Shown one piece after another: positions 1 through 6,265 of a stretch of DNA of 12,976 bases. The position numbers were made by a program, and so were the translations under genes. Where the stretch lies: positions 1 to 12,976 of the forward strand of contig JAMONE010000090.1 in assembly GCA_027066695.1 (NCBI GenBank), written 5' to 3'. The notes under the pieces were generated by a model. That model was not told where the DNA came from. It saw nothing but the letters and a program-made list of their open reading frames with translations, and did no database searches. Source of the stretch: Micavibrio sp. Its GTDB lineage: Bacteria > Pseudomonadota > Alphaproteobacteria > Micavibrionales > Micavibrionaceae. The first letter of the stretch is position 1; the number at the start of each line of letters is the position of its first letter.

Positions 1-2
1 CA

Positions 3-479
3 AGCCTATTTCTAAGTGTTACTGATAATACAAATTATAATGCTGCGGATTTAATAGAAGTTTTGCCAAATCTTCATAATGGGCTGCGTGACATGACAAA
101 TATTAATGCTGCTGGATTATTGGCGCAGCAAGGTGAAACTGGGCAAGCCTTTGTACGCTATAATGATATTGCAGAAAATGCAGATAAAAATGGTGAAATA
201 AAACAGCTAGCCTTATATATGGCGGCTAACTCCTCTCAGGATATTAGTGCAGAGGAAAAACTATCAATGCTTGAAGCTGTTTTTTCGGATAAAAATAATC
301 CATGGCGTTTCCATGCCAGACTTGATGCCGCGCTTATAGAGGCCAATATCACAAATAATTATACAAAGGCAAGATCACATATTTTTGTGCTTTTGAGTGA
401 TAGTGATGTTCCCAAAACGCTACAGCAAAAGGCGCAATCATTGGATATTCTTTATTCTTTAAAAGAAAAAATTCAGTAG
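3..479 (+). CDS. C-terminal part of a TPR-like envelope protein (YfgM-type), cut by the window edge
   Basis: The reading frame is open from base 3 with no stop before TAG at 477-479, so the true start lies upstream of the window. About 158 residues are visible. They are predicted to be mostly alpha-helical and look like degenerate tetratricopeptide helices: an alanine-rich segment (GLLAQQGETGQAFVRYND), then a run built around LALYMAAN, then a segment beginning KTLQQKAQSL. In many proteobacteria a membrane-anchored TPR protein (YfgM, or the TPR_21 family) sits directly before bamB and der, exactly as here. YfgM is associated with the Sec translocon and periplasmic chaperones in E. coli. The family assignment rests mainly on gene order plus helical character. 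The N-terminal membrane anchor that would confirm it is outside the window. The gap to bamB is only 39 bp, so co-transcription is likely. An internal TTG at 63 is not needed as a start. Confidence 0.6.
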   Translation, partial: SLFLSVTDNTNYNAADLIEVLPNLHNGLRDMTNINAAGLLAQQGETGQAFVRYNDIAENADKNGEIKQLALYMAANSSQDISAEEKLSMLEAVFSDKNNPWRFHARLDAALIEANITNNYTKARSHIFVLLSDSDVPKTLQQKAQSLDILYSLKEKIQ

Positions 480-518
480 CTGAATAATATAAAACTCCTA
501 AAACACAGGGAAAACAAG

Positions 519-1856
519 ATGTTGAAGAACAAAGCTATACTCCTCGTATTTTCAGTTTTACTTTTAAATGCTTGCTCTACATCGGGTATGTTTAAAGATA
601 AAAATGAAAAGCCTAAACTTGAGGGAGAGCGTATTTCCGTATTGGAGCTGCAAAAAACATTATCGCCTGACGCTAATTTAAAAGATGGTGAAAAAATTAT
701 TATTCCTACGAATTGGGCAAATAAATCATGGCCGCAAGCTGGCGGATATCCCAGCCATGTAATGCAAAACCCAACCCTTAGCAATGCAAAGCTAAAGCGT
801 GTTTGGGCAACAAGCATAGGGGCGGGCAGCACAGGTAATATCCCACTAACTACCCAACCAATTATTGTTAAAGATGTGATATATGCTCTTGATACGAAAT
901 CCAGACTTTCTGCCTTTAATGCTCTTAACGGAAAGAAAATATGGAAGATAGATATCAAGAAAAAAGGTGAGGGCGATAACGTAATTGGCGGAGGGCTATC
1001 CTTTGCGCATGACACAATATATGCAACAAATGGATATGATGAAGTTTTAGCTATAGCGCCGCAAGCTGGCGAAATAAAATGGCGTAAAGCCCTTCCTGCA
1101 CCTTCAAGAGCCGCGCCAACGGTAATTGGTGGCAGGGTTTTTATCTCTACCATTAATAGTCGCCTTGTTACTTTAAGCGCACAAAATGGCGCAAGTCTAT
1201 GGGAATATACAGGGATAAGTGAAATGGCTGGGTTATTAGGCGCGGCAAGCCCTGCTGCGAATAATGAAATAGTAGTTCCTGTATTTTCATCTGGTGAAGT
1301 TACTGCGCTGCGCGTTGAAAATGGCTCGGTTGCGTGGTCTGATAATTTGTCGAATATACGTCGCTATGGTGGCGGGCTGGAGAGTATATCAGATATTAAA
1401 GCTATGCCCTTAATAGATAAAAATACCATCATTGCTTTAAGCTTTGGCGGTAAACTTGTTGCAATTGATGAGCGCAGCGGAACAAGGAAATGGCAAAAAG
1501 ATATCAGCGGCTCGCAAACTCCGTGGATTGCAGGAAATCATATATATGTTCTTTCATCTGATAATCAAGTTATAGCTCTTAATGTAATTACTGGCTCAAT
1601 CATATGGATTAAAGAGCTTGCGCGTTTTGAGGATGAGAAAAATAGAAATAATCCCATAAGCTGGGGCGGGCCAATTATGGCTTCTGGAGAGCTGATACTT
1701 ACTGGTTCACACGGCTATATAGCAAAGCTCGATGCGGTTAGTGGTAAGGTTACGCAGATGTTAAAAACAAAGAAAAACATTCAGATTTCACCAATAATTG
1801 CCAATGACACATTATATCTTTTATCAGAAGATGGAACTTTGATGGCATATCGTTAA
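519..1856 (+). CDS. bamB: Outer-membrane protein assembly lipoprotein BamB (PQQ-like beta-propeller)
   Basis: This 445-residue protein begins with a lipoprotein signal peptide: Lys3 and Lys5, a hydrophobic stretch at residues 6-16, then the lipobox LLNAC with Cys19 as the predicted lipidation site. From about residue 95 onward there are repeated propeller blades with the PQQ-type pattern of a hydrophobic strand, then G-x3-W. Examples are G138/W142, G184/W188, G224/W228, G269/W273, G321/W325 and G359/W363. BamB is the beta-propeller subunit of the BAM complex that inserts beta-barrel proteins into the outer membrane, and it acts at the periplasmic face. It lies between a TPR-like gene and der, the same order as yfgM-bamB-der in E. 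coli. The start ATG is fixed by the signal peptide. ACAGGG at 505-510 is a modest ribosome site. The length is slightly above that of E. coli BamB (about 390 residues). Confidence 0.9.
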   Translation: MLKNKAILLVFSVLLLNACSTSGMFKDKNEKPKLEGERISVLELQKTLSPDANLKDGEKIIIPTNWANKSWPQAGGYPSHVMQNPTLSNAKLKRVWATSIGAGSTGNIPLTTQPIIVKDVIYALDTKSRLSAFNALNGKKIWKIDIKKKGEGDNVIGGGLSFAHDTIYATNGYDEVLAIAPQAGEIKWRKALPAPSRAAPTVIGGRVFISTINSRLVTLSAQNGASLWEYTGISEMAGLLGAASPAANNEIVVPVFSSGEVTALRVENGSVAWSDNLSNIRRYGGGLESISDIKAMPLIDKNTIIALSFGGKLVAIDERSGTRKWQKDISGSQTPWIAGNHIYVLSSDNQVIALNVITGSIIWIKELARFEDEKNRNNPISWGGPIMASGELILTGSHGYIAKLDAVSGKVTQMLKTKKNIQISPIIANDTLYLLSEDGTLMAYR

Positions 1857-1861
1857 TATAT

Positions 1862-1900
1862 ATGTTAAAAATTCTCGCAAAGATAAAACAAAGCAGATAA
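1862..1900 (+). other. Possible 12-codon mini-ORF between bamB and der
   Basis: ATG at 1862 opens MLKILAKIKQSR and ends at TAA 1898-1900, four bases before the der start codon. It begins 5 bp after the bamB stop. Its first codons (ATGTTAAAA) repeat the first nine bases of der at 1905. Der itself has no obvious Shine-Dalgarno sequence, so this could be a translational-coupling leader. It could equally be chance in AT-rich DNA. Confidence 0.2.
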
Positions 1901-1904
1901 AAAC

Positions 1905-3311
1905 ATGTTAAAATTAGCGATAGTCGGGCGGCCAAATGTTGGTAAATCCACTTTATTTAATAAAATGGCAGGCAAGCATCTTGCCATTGTTGATGATACA
2001 CCTGGTGTAACGCGTGATTGGCGCGAAGCGGAAGGGGATTTATTTGGTCAACTCATGACAATAATAGATACCGCTGGCCTAGAGGAATCCTTTGACGATT
2101 CCATACAAGGGCGAATGCGCAAGCAAACCGAAGCCGCGCTTGATATGTCAGATGTGATATTATTCGTGATAGATGGCCGTGAGGGTGTAACCCCCGCAGA
2201 TGAACATTTTGCTGCTTTCCTGCGTCGTCAGAAAAAACCCATAATTTTGGTAGTAAATAAATGCGAGAGCAAGAAATCACAAAGCGGTCTTGGAGAGTCT
2301 TATTCTTTGGGCTTTGGCGAGCCTGTTCCAATGTCCGCCGCCCATAGTTTAGGCTTTGATGATCTTTTTGAAGCATTATCGCCATTCTTCCCCGAAGAGG
2401 AAGAAGAGGATGAAGGCGAGAGCGTAAATAAAAATAACTTTGATAATCTTGATGATATTGAAGGCCTAGAGGATTACATCTTTACTCAAGAAGAAGATGA
2501 CCCTGAAAAGCCGATTAAAATTGCGATAGTTGGGCGGCCAAATGTTGGTAAATCAACGCTTCTTAATGCAATCGTTGATGAGCAGCGCGTAATGACTGGC
2601 CCCGAGGCAGGGATAACCCGTGATGCTATTGCGGTTGATTGGGAATATGATGGGCGCAAGTTTAAGCTAGTCGATACCGCAGGGCTGCGCCGCAGGGCTC
2701 GTGTTACGGATCATATCGAAAAAATGTCAACCGAGGATTCCTTTCGCGCCATTCGCCTCGCTCAAATCGTTATATTAGTGCTAGATGGTAATGTAGCCTT
2801 GGAAAAGCAAGATCTGCAAATCGCCGAACATGTAATAAGTGAAGGCCGCGCATTGGTTATCGCTGTTAATAAATGGGACTGCGTTAAGGGGCGATCCGAG
2901 GTTCTTGATGATATAAAACATAAATTATCGACTTCTATGTCGCAAACTAAAGATGTGCAATTTGCCACTATCTCTGCCAAAAACGGCAAGAACATTGATA
3001 AGCTTTTTTACAAAGCCTTACAAACATACGAGATTTGGAACAAGCGCGTATCAACTGGTGGATTAAATAGATGGCTTGCTAGTATGGAGAGCCGTAACCC
3101 TGCGCCATTGGTATCGGGGCGGCATAACCGCGTAAAATATATTACTCAAATAAAAACCCGTCCACCGACATTTGCCATGTGGGTTTCCAAACCAAAAGAA
3201 CTGCCTGATTCATATCGAAGATACATAATTAATGGTCTTCGCCGTGATTTCGGTATTCCAAGCGTTCCACTGCGTCTTCTTATCAGGGCAAGTAAGAATC
3301 CGTATAGTTAA
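1905..3311 (+). CDS. der: Ribosome assembly GTPase Der (EngA)
   Basis: Der has two GTPase domains in tandem and matures the 50S ribosomal subunit. Both are complete here. Domain 1 has a GRPNVGKS P-loop at residues 8-15, DTPGVTR at 31-37, DTAG at 55-58 and an NKCE guanine-specificity motif at 118-121. Domain 2 has GRPNVGKS at 210-217, DTAG at 257-260 and NKWD at 322-325. A strongly acidic linker (about residues 163-200, with a run of glutamates at 164-168) separates them, as is usual in the family. Residues from about 375 to 468 form the C-terminal KH-like RNA-binding domain. The length of 468 is normal for the family. The two P-loop coding segments are near-identical at the DNA level (around 1926 and 2531). 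The gap of 48 bp after bamB suggests an operon. No convincing ribosome binding site precedes the ATG. Confidence 0.97.
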   Translation: MLKLAIVGRPNVGKSTLFNKMAGKHLAIVDDTPGVTRDWREAEGDLFGQLMTIIDTAGLEESFDDSIQGRMRKQTEAALDMSDVILFVIDGREGVTPADEHFAAFLRRQKKPIILVVNKCESKKSQSGLGESYSLGFGEPVPMSAAHSLGFDDLFEALSPFFPEEEEEDEGESVNKNNFDNLDDIEGLEDYIFTQEEDDPEKPIKIAIVGRPNVGKSTLLNAIVDEQRVMTGPEAGITRDAIAVDWEYDGRKFKLVDTAGLRRRARVTDHIEKMSTEDSFRAIRLAQIVILVLDGNVALEKQDLQIAEHVISEGRALVIAVNKWDCVKGRSEVLDDIKHKLSTSMSQTKDVQFATISAKNGKNIDKLFYKALQTYEIWNKRVSTGGLNRWLASMESRNPAPLVSGRHNRVKYITQIKTRPPTFAMWVSKPKELPDSYRRYIINGLRRDFGIPSVPLRLLIRASKNPYS

Positions 3312-3406
3312 GGGTTTAACTTGCGAAAGCTTTTAAACTATTCTATTAATTAAATATATAGCAAATAGAATTAGACGAAGAAAATTTTGAACCCTATTTT
3401 CTCTGA

Positions 3407-3493
3407 AAAAGAGCCAGCTTGTCGCTGATAACTCGTAATACCAAGAATTTCAACCCCGATTGGCCAGATATTTATGTGCCTTATGATTTGTAA
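3407..3493 (+). pseudogene. Relic of a VapC/PIN-domain toxin C-terminus
   Basis: This frame runs 28 codons from just after a TGA (3404-3406) to TAA (3491-3493) and has no start codon of its own. Its translation contains SLITRNTKNF followed by a short tail ending IYVPYDL. The pattern L-[IV]-T-R-N-x-K-x-F followed by a Pro-containing C-terminal strand is characteristic of the last strands of VapC-type PIN-domain ribonuclease toxins. The rest of the toxin and any antitoxin are absent, so this reads as the decayed end of a lost toxin-antitoxin locus. The match comes from recognising the motif, not from an alignment. A chance ORF cannot be excluded. Confidence 0.45.
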
Positions 3494-3500
3494 ATCACAA

Positions 3501-3516
3501 TGTTTCACGTGAAACA
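3501..3516. promoter_or_regulatory. parS: parS site (ParB centromere-like binding site)
   Basis: The 16 bases TGTTTCACGTGAAACA form a perfect inverted repeat. They are identical to the canonical chromosomal parS consensus (TGTTNCACGTGAAACA) bound by ParB in Caulobacter, Bacillus and most bacteria with ParABS. ParB loads here and spreads along the DNA as a CTP-dependent clamp, and ParA then segregates the origin region. The site is intergenic, between the VapC-like relic and the promoter of the DUF484 gene, where a centromere site can be kept without a coding constraint. No parA or parB is in the window, so this is a site separate from that operon. Confidence 0.9.
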
Positions 3517-3542
3517 AAAAGTGAACATTTAATAATATAACC

Positions 3543-3570
3543 TTTACCTATCGATAAAATATGGTAGAAT
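3543..3570 (+). promoter_or_regulatory. Putative promoter for the DUF484-xerC pair
   Basis: TTTACC (3543-3548) and TAGAAT (3565-3570) are separated by 16 bp and resemble a sigma-70 promoter. Transcription would start near 3577, giving a short leader that contains AAGGTG (3582-3587) ahead of the ATG at 3597. The hexamers are imperfect, so the call is tentative. Confidence 0.4.
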
Positions 3571-3596
3571 TTCCTATGTCTAAGGTGATTCGAGAA

Positions 3597-4286
3597 ATGT
3601 CAGATACTACCAATATAACACAAGAGCAAGTTATCGACTTCCTACGTGGGAACCCTAATTTTCTGCGTGAAAATCCGCATGCTTGCGACCTACTGCTCCC
3701 TCCTGCCACGGTAAAGGGCAAAGGGCTTGCCGATTTCCAATCCTATATGATTGAGCGATTAAAGGCCGACAAAGAAAACGTAATCGAAAGCTCAAAAGAG
3801 CTTGTCGAGAATGCGCGTTCTAACATGAATAATCAGCAGCGCATCCATGATGCGGTTCTACGATTACTCGAAGCCACAACGTTCGATGATTTCATCCACT
3901 GTATCACCTTGGATATTTCCACTATTCTTGGCATTGATATCTCGGTTTTAGTAGTCGAAGCAAATGGAAAAGACATTCCCCATATCCATCAAAACGGCAT
4001 CAAAATCCTGCCCGAGGGCACAGTTGATAGCTGGATGAGTGGCCAGTCTGTACTTATGCAAGATAATATCAGCGGCATCGAAGCCATTTATGGCGGGGGA
4101 GCGGCTCTTGTGCGATCACAAATACTATTGCGCGTTGATGTATCAATGGGAACGCCGCCAGCTATACTGGCTTTTGGTTCTCGCGACCCGAATATGTTTA
4201 ACGAAAACCAAGCAACAGACCAAATCTTGTTCCTCGCCCGCGTGATAGAGAGGTGCTTTCGCTCATGGCTGAACATCTCTGCTTAA
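3597..4286 (+). CDS. DUF484 family protein (GAF-like), upstream partner of xerC
   Basis: I chose ATG 3597 because AAGGTG (3582-3587) lies 9 bases upstream and the family's conserved N-terminus begins immediately. ATGs at 3561 and 3576 are alternatives that would add 12 or 7 residues. The 229-residue protein starts with the typical DUF484 helix motif (ITQEQVIDFL, then NPNFLRENP, residues 7-27). A predicted coiled-coil helix follows at about 45-85, then a GAF-like alpha/beta domain at about 95-222, with IDISVLVVEANG and a Gly-rich turn YGGGAAL at 165-171. The biochemical role of DUF484 is not established, but it is commonly found next to xerC. Here its last 22 bases overlap the likely xerC start, which suggests translational coupling and a shared function in chromosome-dimer handling. 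No catalytic residues are apparent. Confidence 0.85.
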   Translation: MSDTTNITQEQVIDFLRGNPNFLRENPHACDLLLPPATVKGKGLADFQSYMIERLKADKENVIESSKELVENARSNMNNQQRIHDAVLRLLEATTFDDFIHCITLDISTILGIDISVLVVEANGKDIPHIHQNGIKILPEGTVDSWMSGQSVLMQDNISGIEAIYGGGAALVRSQILLRVDVSMGTPPAILAFGSRDPNMFNENQATDQILFLARVIERCFRSWLNISA

Positions 4287-5224
4287 AAGTAGAAACGCTC
4301 GCAAAATGTAGCGATGATTTAGCCGACACCCTCCTTAAATGGCAAGATGATTTACGCCTGAAAAACATGTCTCACCATACGCTGCGCGCTTACGGCGCAG
4401 ATATCGGCGGGTTTATAGATTTCTTGCTCGACCATTTAGGAAAGCAGCCATCACTAAATGACCTATCCGAAGTTTCTATCCTCGATTTCCGTAGCTGGAT
4501 GGCAAAAATGATGATGATGGATAGGCTATCAAATGCAAGCCGCGCACGCTCACTCTCGGGGATTAAGAATTTTATCACTTGGCTGGATAAGCAAGGCATA
4601 ATGCATAACCCTGCGATCAAAATCATAAGAACGCCAAAACTGCCGCATAAACTGCCGCGCCCTATTCATGAAAAACAGGCCTTTGATATAATCAAAACCG
4701 CGCCAACAATCGAAAAACATGACTGGGTTGGCCTACGTAACAGGGCTTTGTTCACTTTGCTATATGGTTGTGGCCTACGCATTGATGAGGCGTTGTCACT
4801 GGATATAAAAGACATGCCGCGCGATAGCTTTTTGCGCGTAACAGGCAAGGGAAATAAACAGCGCGACGTACCTGTTTTGGATATTGTTGAAAAATCATTG
4901 CATGAATATCTGGAAGAATGCCCCTACCCCAAGGAAAATAATCGCGCTATATTTTTAGGTGCTAAAGGTGCGCGCCTCAATCAAGGAGTAGCCCAGCTAG
5001 CTATGCGCAAATTACGCACCACACTTGGCTTAGCGCAAAATGCTACCCCCCATGCTCTGCGCCATAGCTTTGCCACGCATCTATTGCAAAATGGCGCAAA
5101 TTTACGCCAAATTCAAGAGCTATTGGGACACGCATCGTTAAGCTCTACTCAAATATATACAGAAATTAATGCTACAGAATTGATGAAGATATATAAAGCC
5201 GCCCATCCGCGGGATAGAGGGTAA
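4265..5224 (+). CDS. xerC: Tyrosine recombinase XerC
   Basis: With the ATG at 4265 the protein has 319 residues. AGAGAGG at about 4247-4253 is the ribosome site, inside the end of the DUF484 gene. A GTG at 4253 is a less likely alternative start. Residues 15-105 form the SAM-like core-binding domain. Residues from about 125 onward form the catalytic domain with the full tyrosine-recombinase set: Arg172 (in GCGLRIDEAL), Lys195 (in TGKGNKQR), His263 and Arg266 (in HALRHSFATHLL), His289 (in LLGHASL) and the nucleophile Tyr298 (in STQIYT). XerC with XerD resolves chromosome dimers at dif during cell division, under FtsK control. The size, the DUF484 neighbour and the lack of phage genes argue for the housekeeping enzyme and against an integrase of a mobile element. 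Assignment as XerC and not XerD rests on the DUF484 context. Confidence 0.92.
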   Translation: MAEHLCLKVETLAKCSDDLADTLLKWQDDLRLKNMSHHTLRAYGADIGGFIDFLLDHLGKQPSLNDLSEVSILDFRSWMAKMMMMDRLSNASRARSLSGIKNFITWLDKQGIMHNPAIKIIRTPKLPHKLPRPIHEKQAFDIIKTAPTIEKHDWVGLRNRALFTLLYGCGLRIDEALSLDIKDMPRDSFLRVTGKGNKQRDVPVLDIVEKSLHEYLEECPYPKENNRAIFLGAKGARLNQGVAQLAMRKLRTTLGLAQNATPHALRHSFATHLLQNGANLRQIQELLGHASLSSTQIYTEINATELMKIYKAAHPRDRG

Positions 5225-5232
5225 AGCAATCA

Positions 5233-5589
5233 CTAACGCGAATAAGTCATTTTATCACCGTCAAAGTGAACTGATCCAGAAACTTCCCAATCAGAGTTTA
5301 GGCAATCACCATCAAAAGGTCGATCTTCTGCCGCAGCTAGTTTTTTTGCAGCCTCGCCGCACCATTCAAAGCTATAAAATTCATTTGTGATAAGCTTCTG
5401 CTCTGCATTATCCCGATATATAACCTGAAGCGAGCTAGCTGGAACACCGTTCCTGCTAATTCTTTCGTCTAATTCCACATCAGGCTCAACCATACCAACA
5501 GAGTTAGCAAGAGAAGTCACTAAGCCAGAACACCCAGCCACAAAACCAGAGGCCAGTATTACAGCCGAAAGCGTTAATTTATCACCCAT
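5233..5589 (-). CDS. Small predicted lipoprotein of unknown function
   Basis: This 118-residue protein is convergent with xerC, with 8 bp between the two stop codons. Its N-terminus is a lipoprotein signal: Lys4, a hydrophobic segment at residues 7-18, and the lipobox VAGC with Cys20. The mature part is small, mixed and hydrophilic, with two further cysteines (Cys77 and Cys96) that could form a disulfide in the periplasm. The segment FYSFEWCGEAAKKLAAAED is predicted helical. The start is supported by AGGA (complement of 5595-5598) five bases upstream and by a strong promoter. I do not recognise a family. It may be an entericidin-like or lineage-specific envelope protein, but nothing in the sequence shows a specific function. 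Confidence 0.75.
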   Translation of the reverse strand: MGDKLTLSAVILASGFVAGCSGLVTSLANSVGMVEPDVELDERISRNGVPASSLQVIYRDNAEQKLITNEFYSFEWCGEAAKKLAAAEDRPFDGDCLNSDWEVSGSVHFDGDKMTYSR

Positions 5590-5624
5590 ATCAATCCTAA
5601 CCCAATATCATAAACACAAATCAA

Positions 5625-5653
5625 CTTTTACATATCCAAGCATGTCCTGTCAA
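5625..5653 (-). promoter_or_regulatory. Promoter for the small lipoprotein gene
   Basis: On the minus strand a perfect -35 TTGACA (complement of 5648-5653) is followed after 17 bp by TAAAAG (complement of 5625-5630) as a -10 element. Transcription would begin about 30 bases before the lipoprotein start codon at 5589. Confidence 0.5.
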
Positions 5654-5697
5654 TAAATAAATAAAAACTGCACAACTTTGTATTTTTGGTTTAAAAG

Positions 5698-5712
5698 CTA
5701 GGGTCAAGGCCT
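5698..5712. repeat. 15-bp direct repeat, copy 1
   Basis: CTAGGGTCAAGGCCT occurs here and again at 9204-9218 in the same orientation. The two copies bracket the stretch that holds the GC-rich repeats, hipBA, the orphan gene, the flgC-like gene and the exported protein gene. The matching does not extend beyond 15 bases. The second copy overlaps two convergent stop codons. Confidence 0.45.
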
Positions 5713-5774
5713 CTTGATGTGGCTAATGGAGGCTGCTCTTCAAGGTGAAATGGATGATTATCTTGAATGAACAA

Positions 5775-5892
5775 CCCCCGCCGCAAGCAACGGGGTATCA
5801 CGTCATTGCGGGAAGCGTAGCGACGCGGCAATCTAAATTGCTTCCCCCCCCGTTTCCACGAGGGTCGCAATGACAACACGCCCCAAGGGGCG
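5775..5892. repeat. GC-rich cluster of three hairpins, a dispersed-repeat-like element
   Basis: The 448 bp between the lipoprotein gene and hipB contain this GC-rich block in otherwise AT-rich DNA. Three inverted repeats follow one another. The first is CCCCG/CGGGG (5776-5780 and 5791-5795), with an interior that looks like a decayed extension of the stem. The second is GTCATTGCG/CGCAATGAC (5802-5810 and 5866-5874). The third is CGCCCC/GGGGCG (5879-5892). Motifs of the type GTCATTGCG...GAAGCGTAGCGACG...GCAATC recur as dispersed intergenic palindromic elements in many alphaproteobacterial genomes, and this looks like one decayed copy. A 62-codon ORF crossing it on the minus strand (5691-5879) is probably meaningless. 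Confidence 0.65.
5802..5874. repeat. Imperfect inverted-repeat unit bounded by GTCATTGCG and CGCAATGAC
   Basis: The outer nine bases of each arm match exactly. Near the centre, GCGGCAATCT and the complement of AAATTGCTTCC also pair partly, so the whole 73-bp unit could fold as one long imperfect hairpin. The right arm contains a run of C (from 5844) and a diverged middle. This suggests an old copy that has lost perfect symmetry. Confidence 0.6.
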
Positions 5893-5899
5893 ACGAATT

Positions 5900-5915
5900 G
5901 TTACCTATCGGTAAC
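5900..5915. promoter_or_regulatory. hip operator O1 (perfect palindrome)
   Basis: GTTACCTATCGGTAAC has 6-bp perfect arms (GTTACC/GGTAAC) around a TATC spacer. It is the most upstream of three related sites ahead of hipB and begins exactly 50 bp before O2. It is the likely binding site of a HipB dimer. Confidence 0.75.
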
Positions 5916-5949
5916 TTTTTATCTCAAAATGTAAGAGAACATAGACTTT

Positions 5950-5965
5950 GTTACCCCTCGGTATC
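5950..5965. promoter_or_regulatory. hip operator O2
   Basis: GTTACCCCTCGGTATC matches O1 in 13 of 16 positions and ends just upstream of the -35 element at 5971. It starts 50 bp after O1 and 50 bp before O3. Confidence 0.7.
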
Positions 5966-5970
5966 AAACC

Positions 5971-5999
5971 TTGATTTTTAAAGGTTAATCATCTACAAT
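5971..5999 (+). promoter_or_regulatory. hipBA promoter
   Basis: TTGATT (5971-5976) and TACAAT (5994-5999) are separated by the optimal 17 bp. The predicted start of transcription, around 6006, falls inside operator O3, so a repressor at O2 and O3 would flank and block RNA polymerase. Confidence 0.7.
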
Positions 6000-6015
6000 G
6001 ATACTTATCGGTAAC
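6000..6015. promoter_or_regulatory. hip operator O3, overlapping the transcription start
   Basis: GATACTTATCGGTAAC shares the TCGGTAAC right arm with O1 and has a weaker left arm. It directly abuts the -10 element and covers the expected start of transcription. This is a typical place for autorepression by an antitoxin. Confidence 0.7.
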
Positions 6016-6037
6016 AATTTTAGTGTAGGATGTAAGT

Positions 6038-6259
6038 ATGGATCATAGAATACCTGATGCAGATGACTTGGGTCATGTTATCCGCGATGCACGAAAAGCA
6101 CAAGGGCTTACGCAAGATCAGCTTGCGGGGATGACGGGCACAGGTCGCCGTTTTATCAGTGAACTAGAGAACGGTAAGGATACTGCGCAGCTTGGTAAGG
6201 TGCTTCTGGTGCTTGCCGCTTTGGGTATCGCTTTGTATGCCCTTAGTAAGTGGAAATAA
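6038..6259 (+). CDS. hipB: HipB-type antitoxin and autorepressor (Xre/HTH)
   Basis: The 73-residue protein is almost entirely one Xre-family helix-turn-helix. It opens with LGHVIRDARKAQGLTQDQLA at residues 11-30, then a turn and a recognition helix region GTGRRFISELENGK, typical of the HipB (y4mF) family. HipB dimers bind operators upstream of their own gene and also bind and inactivate the HipA kinase. The start ATG has AGGA (6027-6030) seven bases upstream. Only six bases separate its stop from hipA, the standard antitoxin-first arrangement. Three operator palindromes and a promoter lie directly upstream. The C-terminus after about residue 53 is hydrophobic (VLLVLAALGIALYAL). It is short compared with E. 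coli HipB (88 residues) and lacks that protein's extended tail. Confidence 0.9.
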   Translation: MDHRIPDADDLGHVIRDARKAQGLTQDQLAGMTGTGRRFISELENGKDTAQLGKVLLVLAALGIALYALSKWK

Positions 6260-6265
6260 TAAGCC

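Noticed and set aside
473..1153. 226-codon minus-strand ORF opposite bamB
   Set aside because: It lies antisense to a clear lipoprotein beta-propeller gene and shows no motif of its own.
3314..3371. Inverted repeats after der (GTTTAA/TTAAAC around GC-GAAA-GC, and ATTCTATT/AATAGAAT)
   Set aside because: Considered as a der terminator. The first stem is interrupted, the second is all A/T with a 16-base loop, and no clean U-tract follows, so I do not call it.
4265..5224. XerC as the integrase of a mobile element inserted here
   Set aside because: The overlapping DUF484 gene, the normal XerC length, and the absence of phage or attachment features favour the housekeeping recombinase.
5691..5879. 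62-codon minus-strand ORF
   Set aside because: It runs through the GC-rich palindromic repeat cluster, so its sequence reflects the repeat and no protein is likely.
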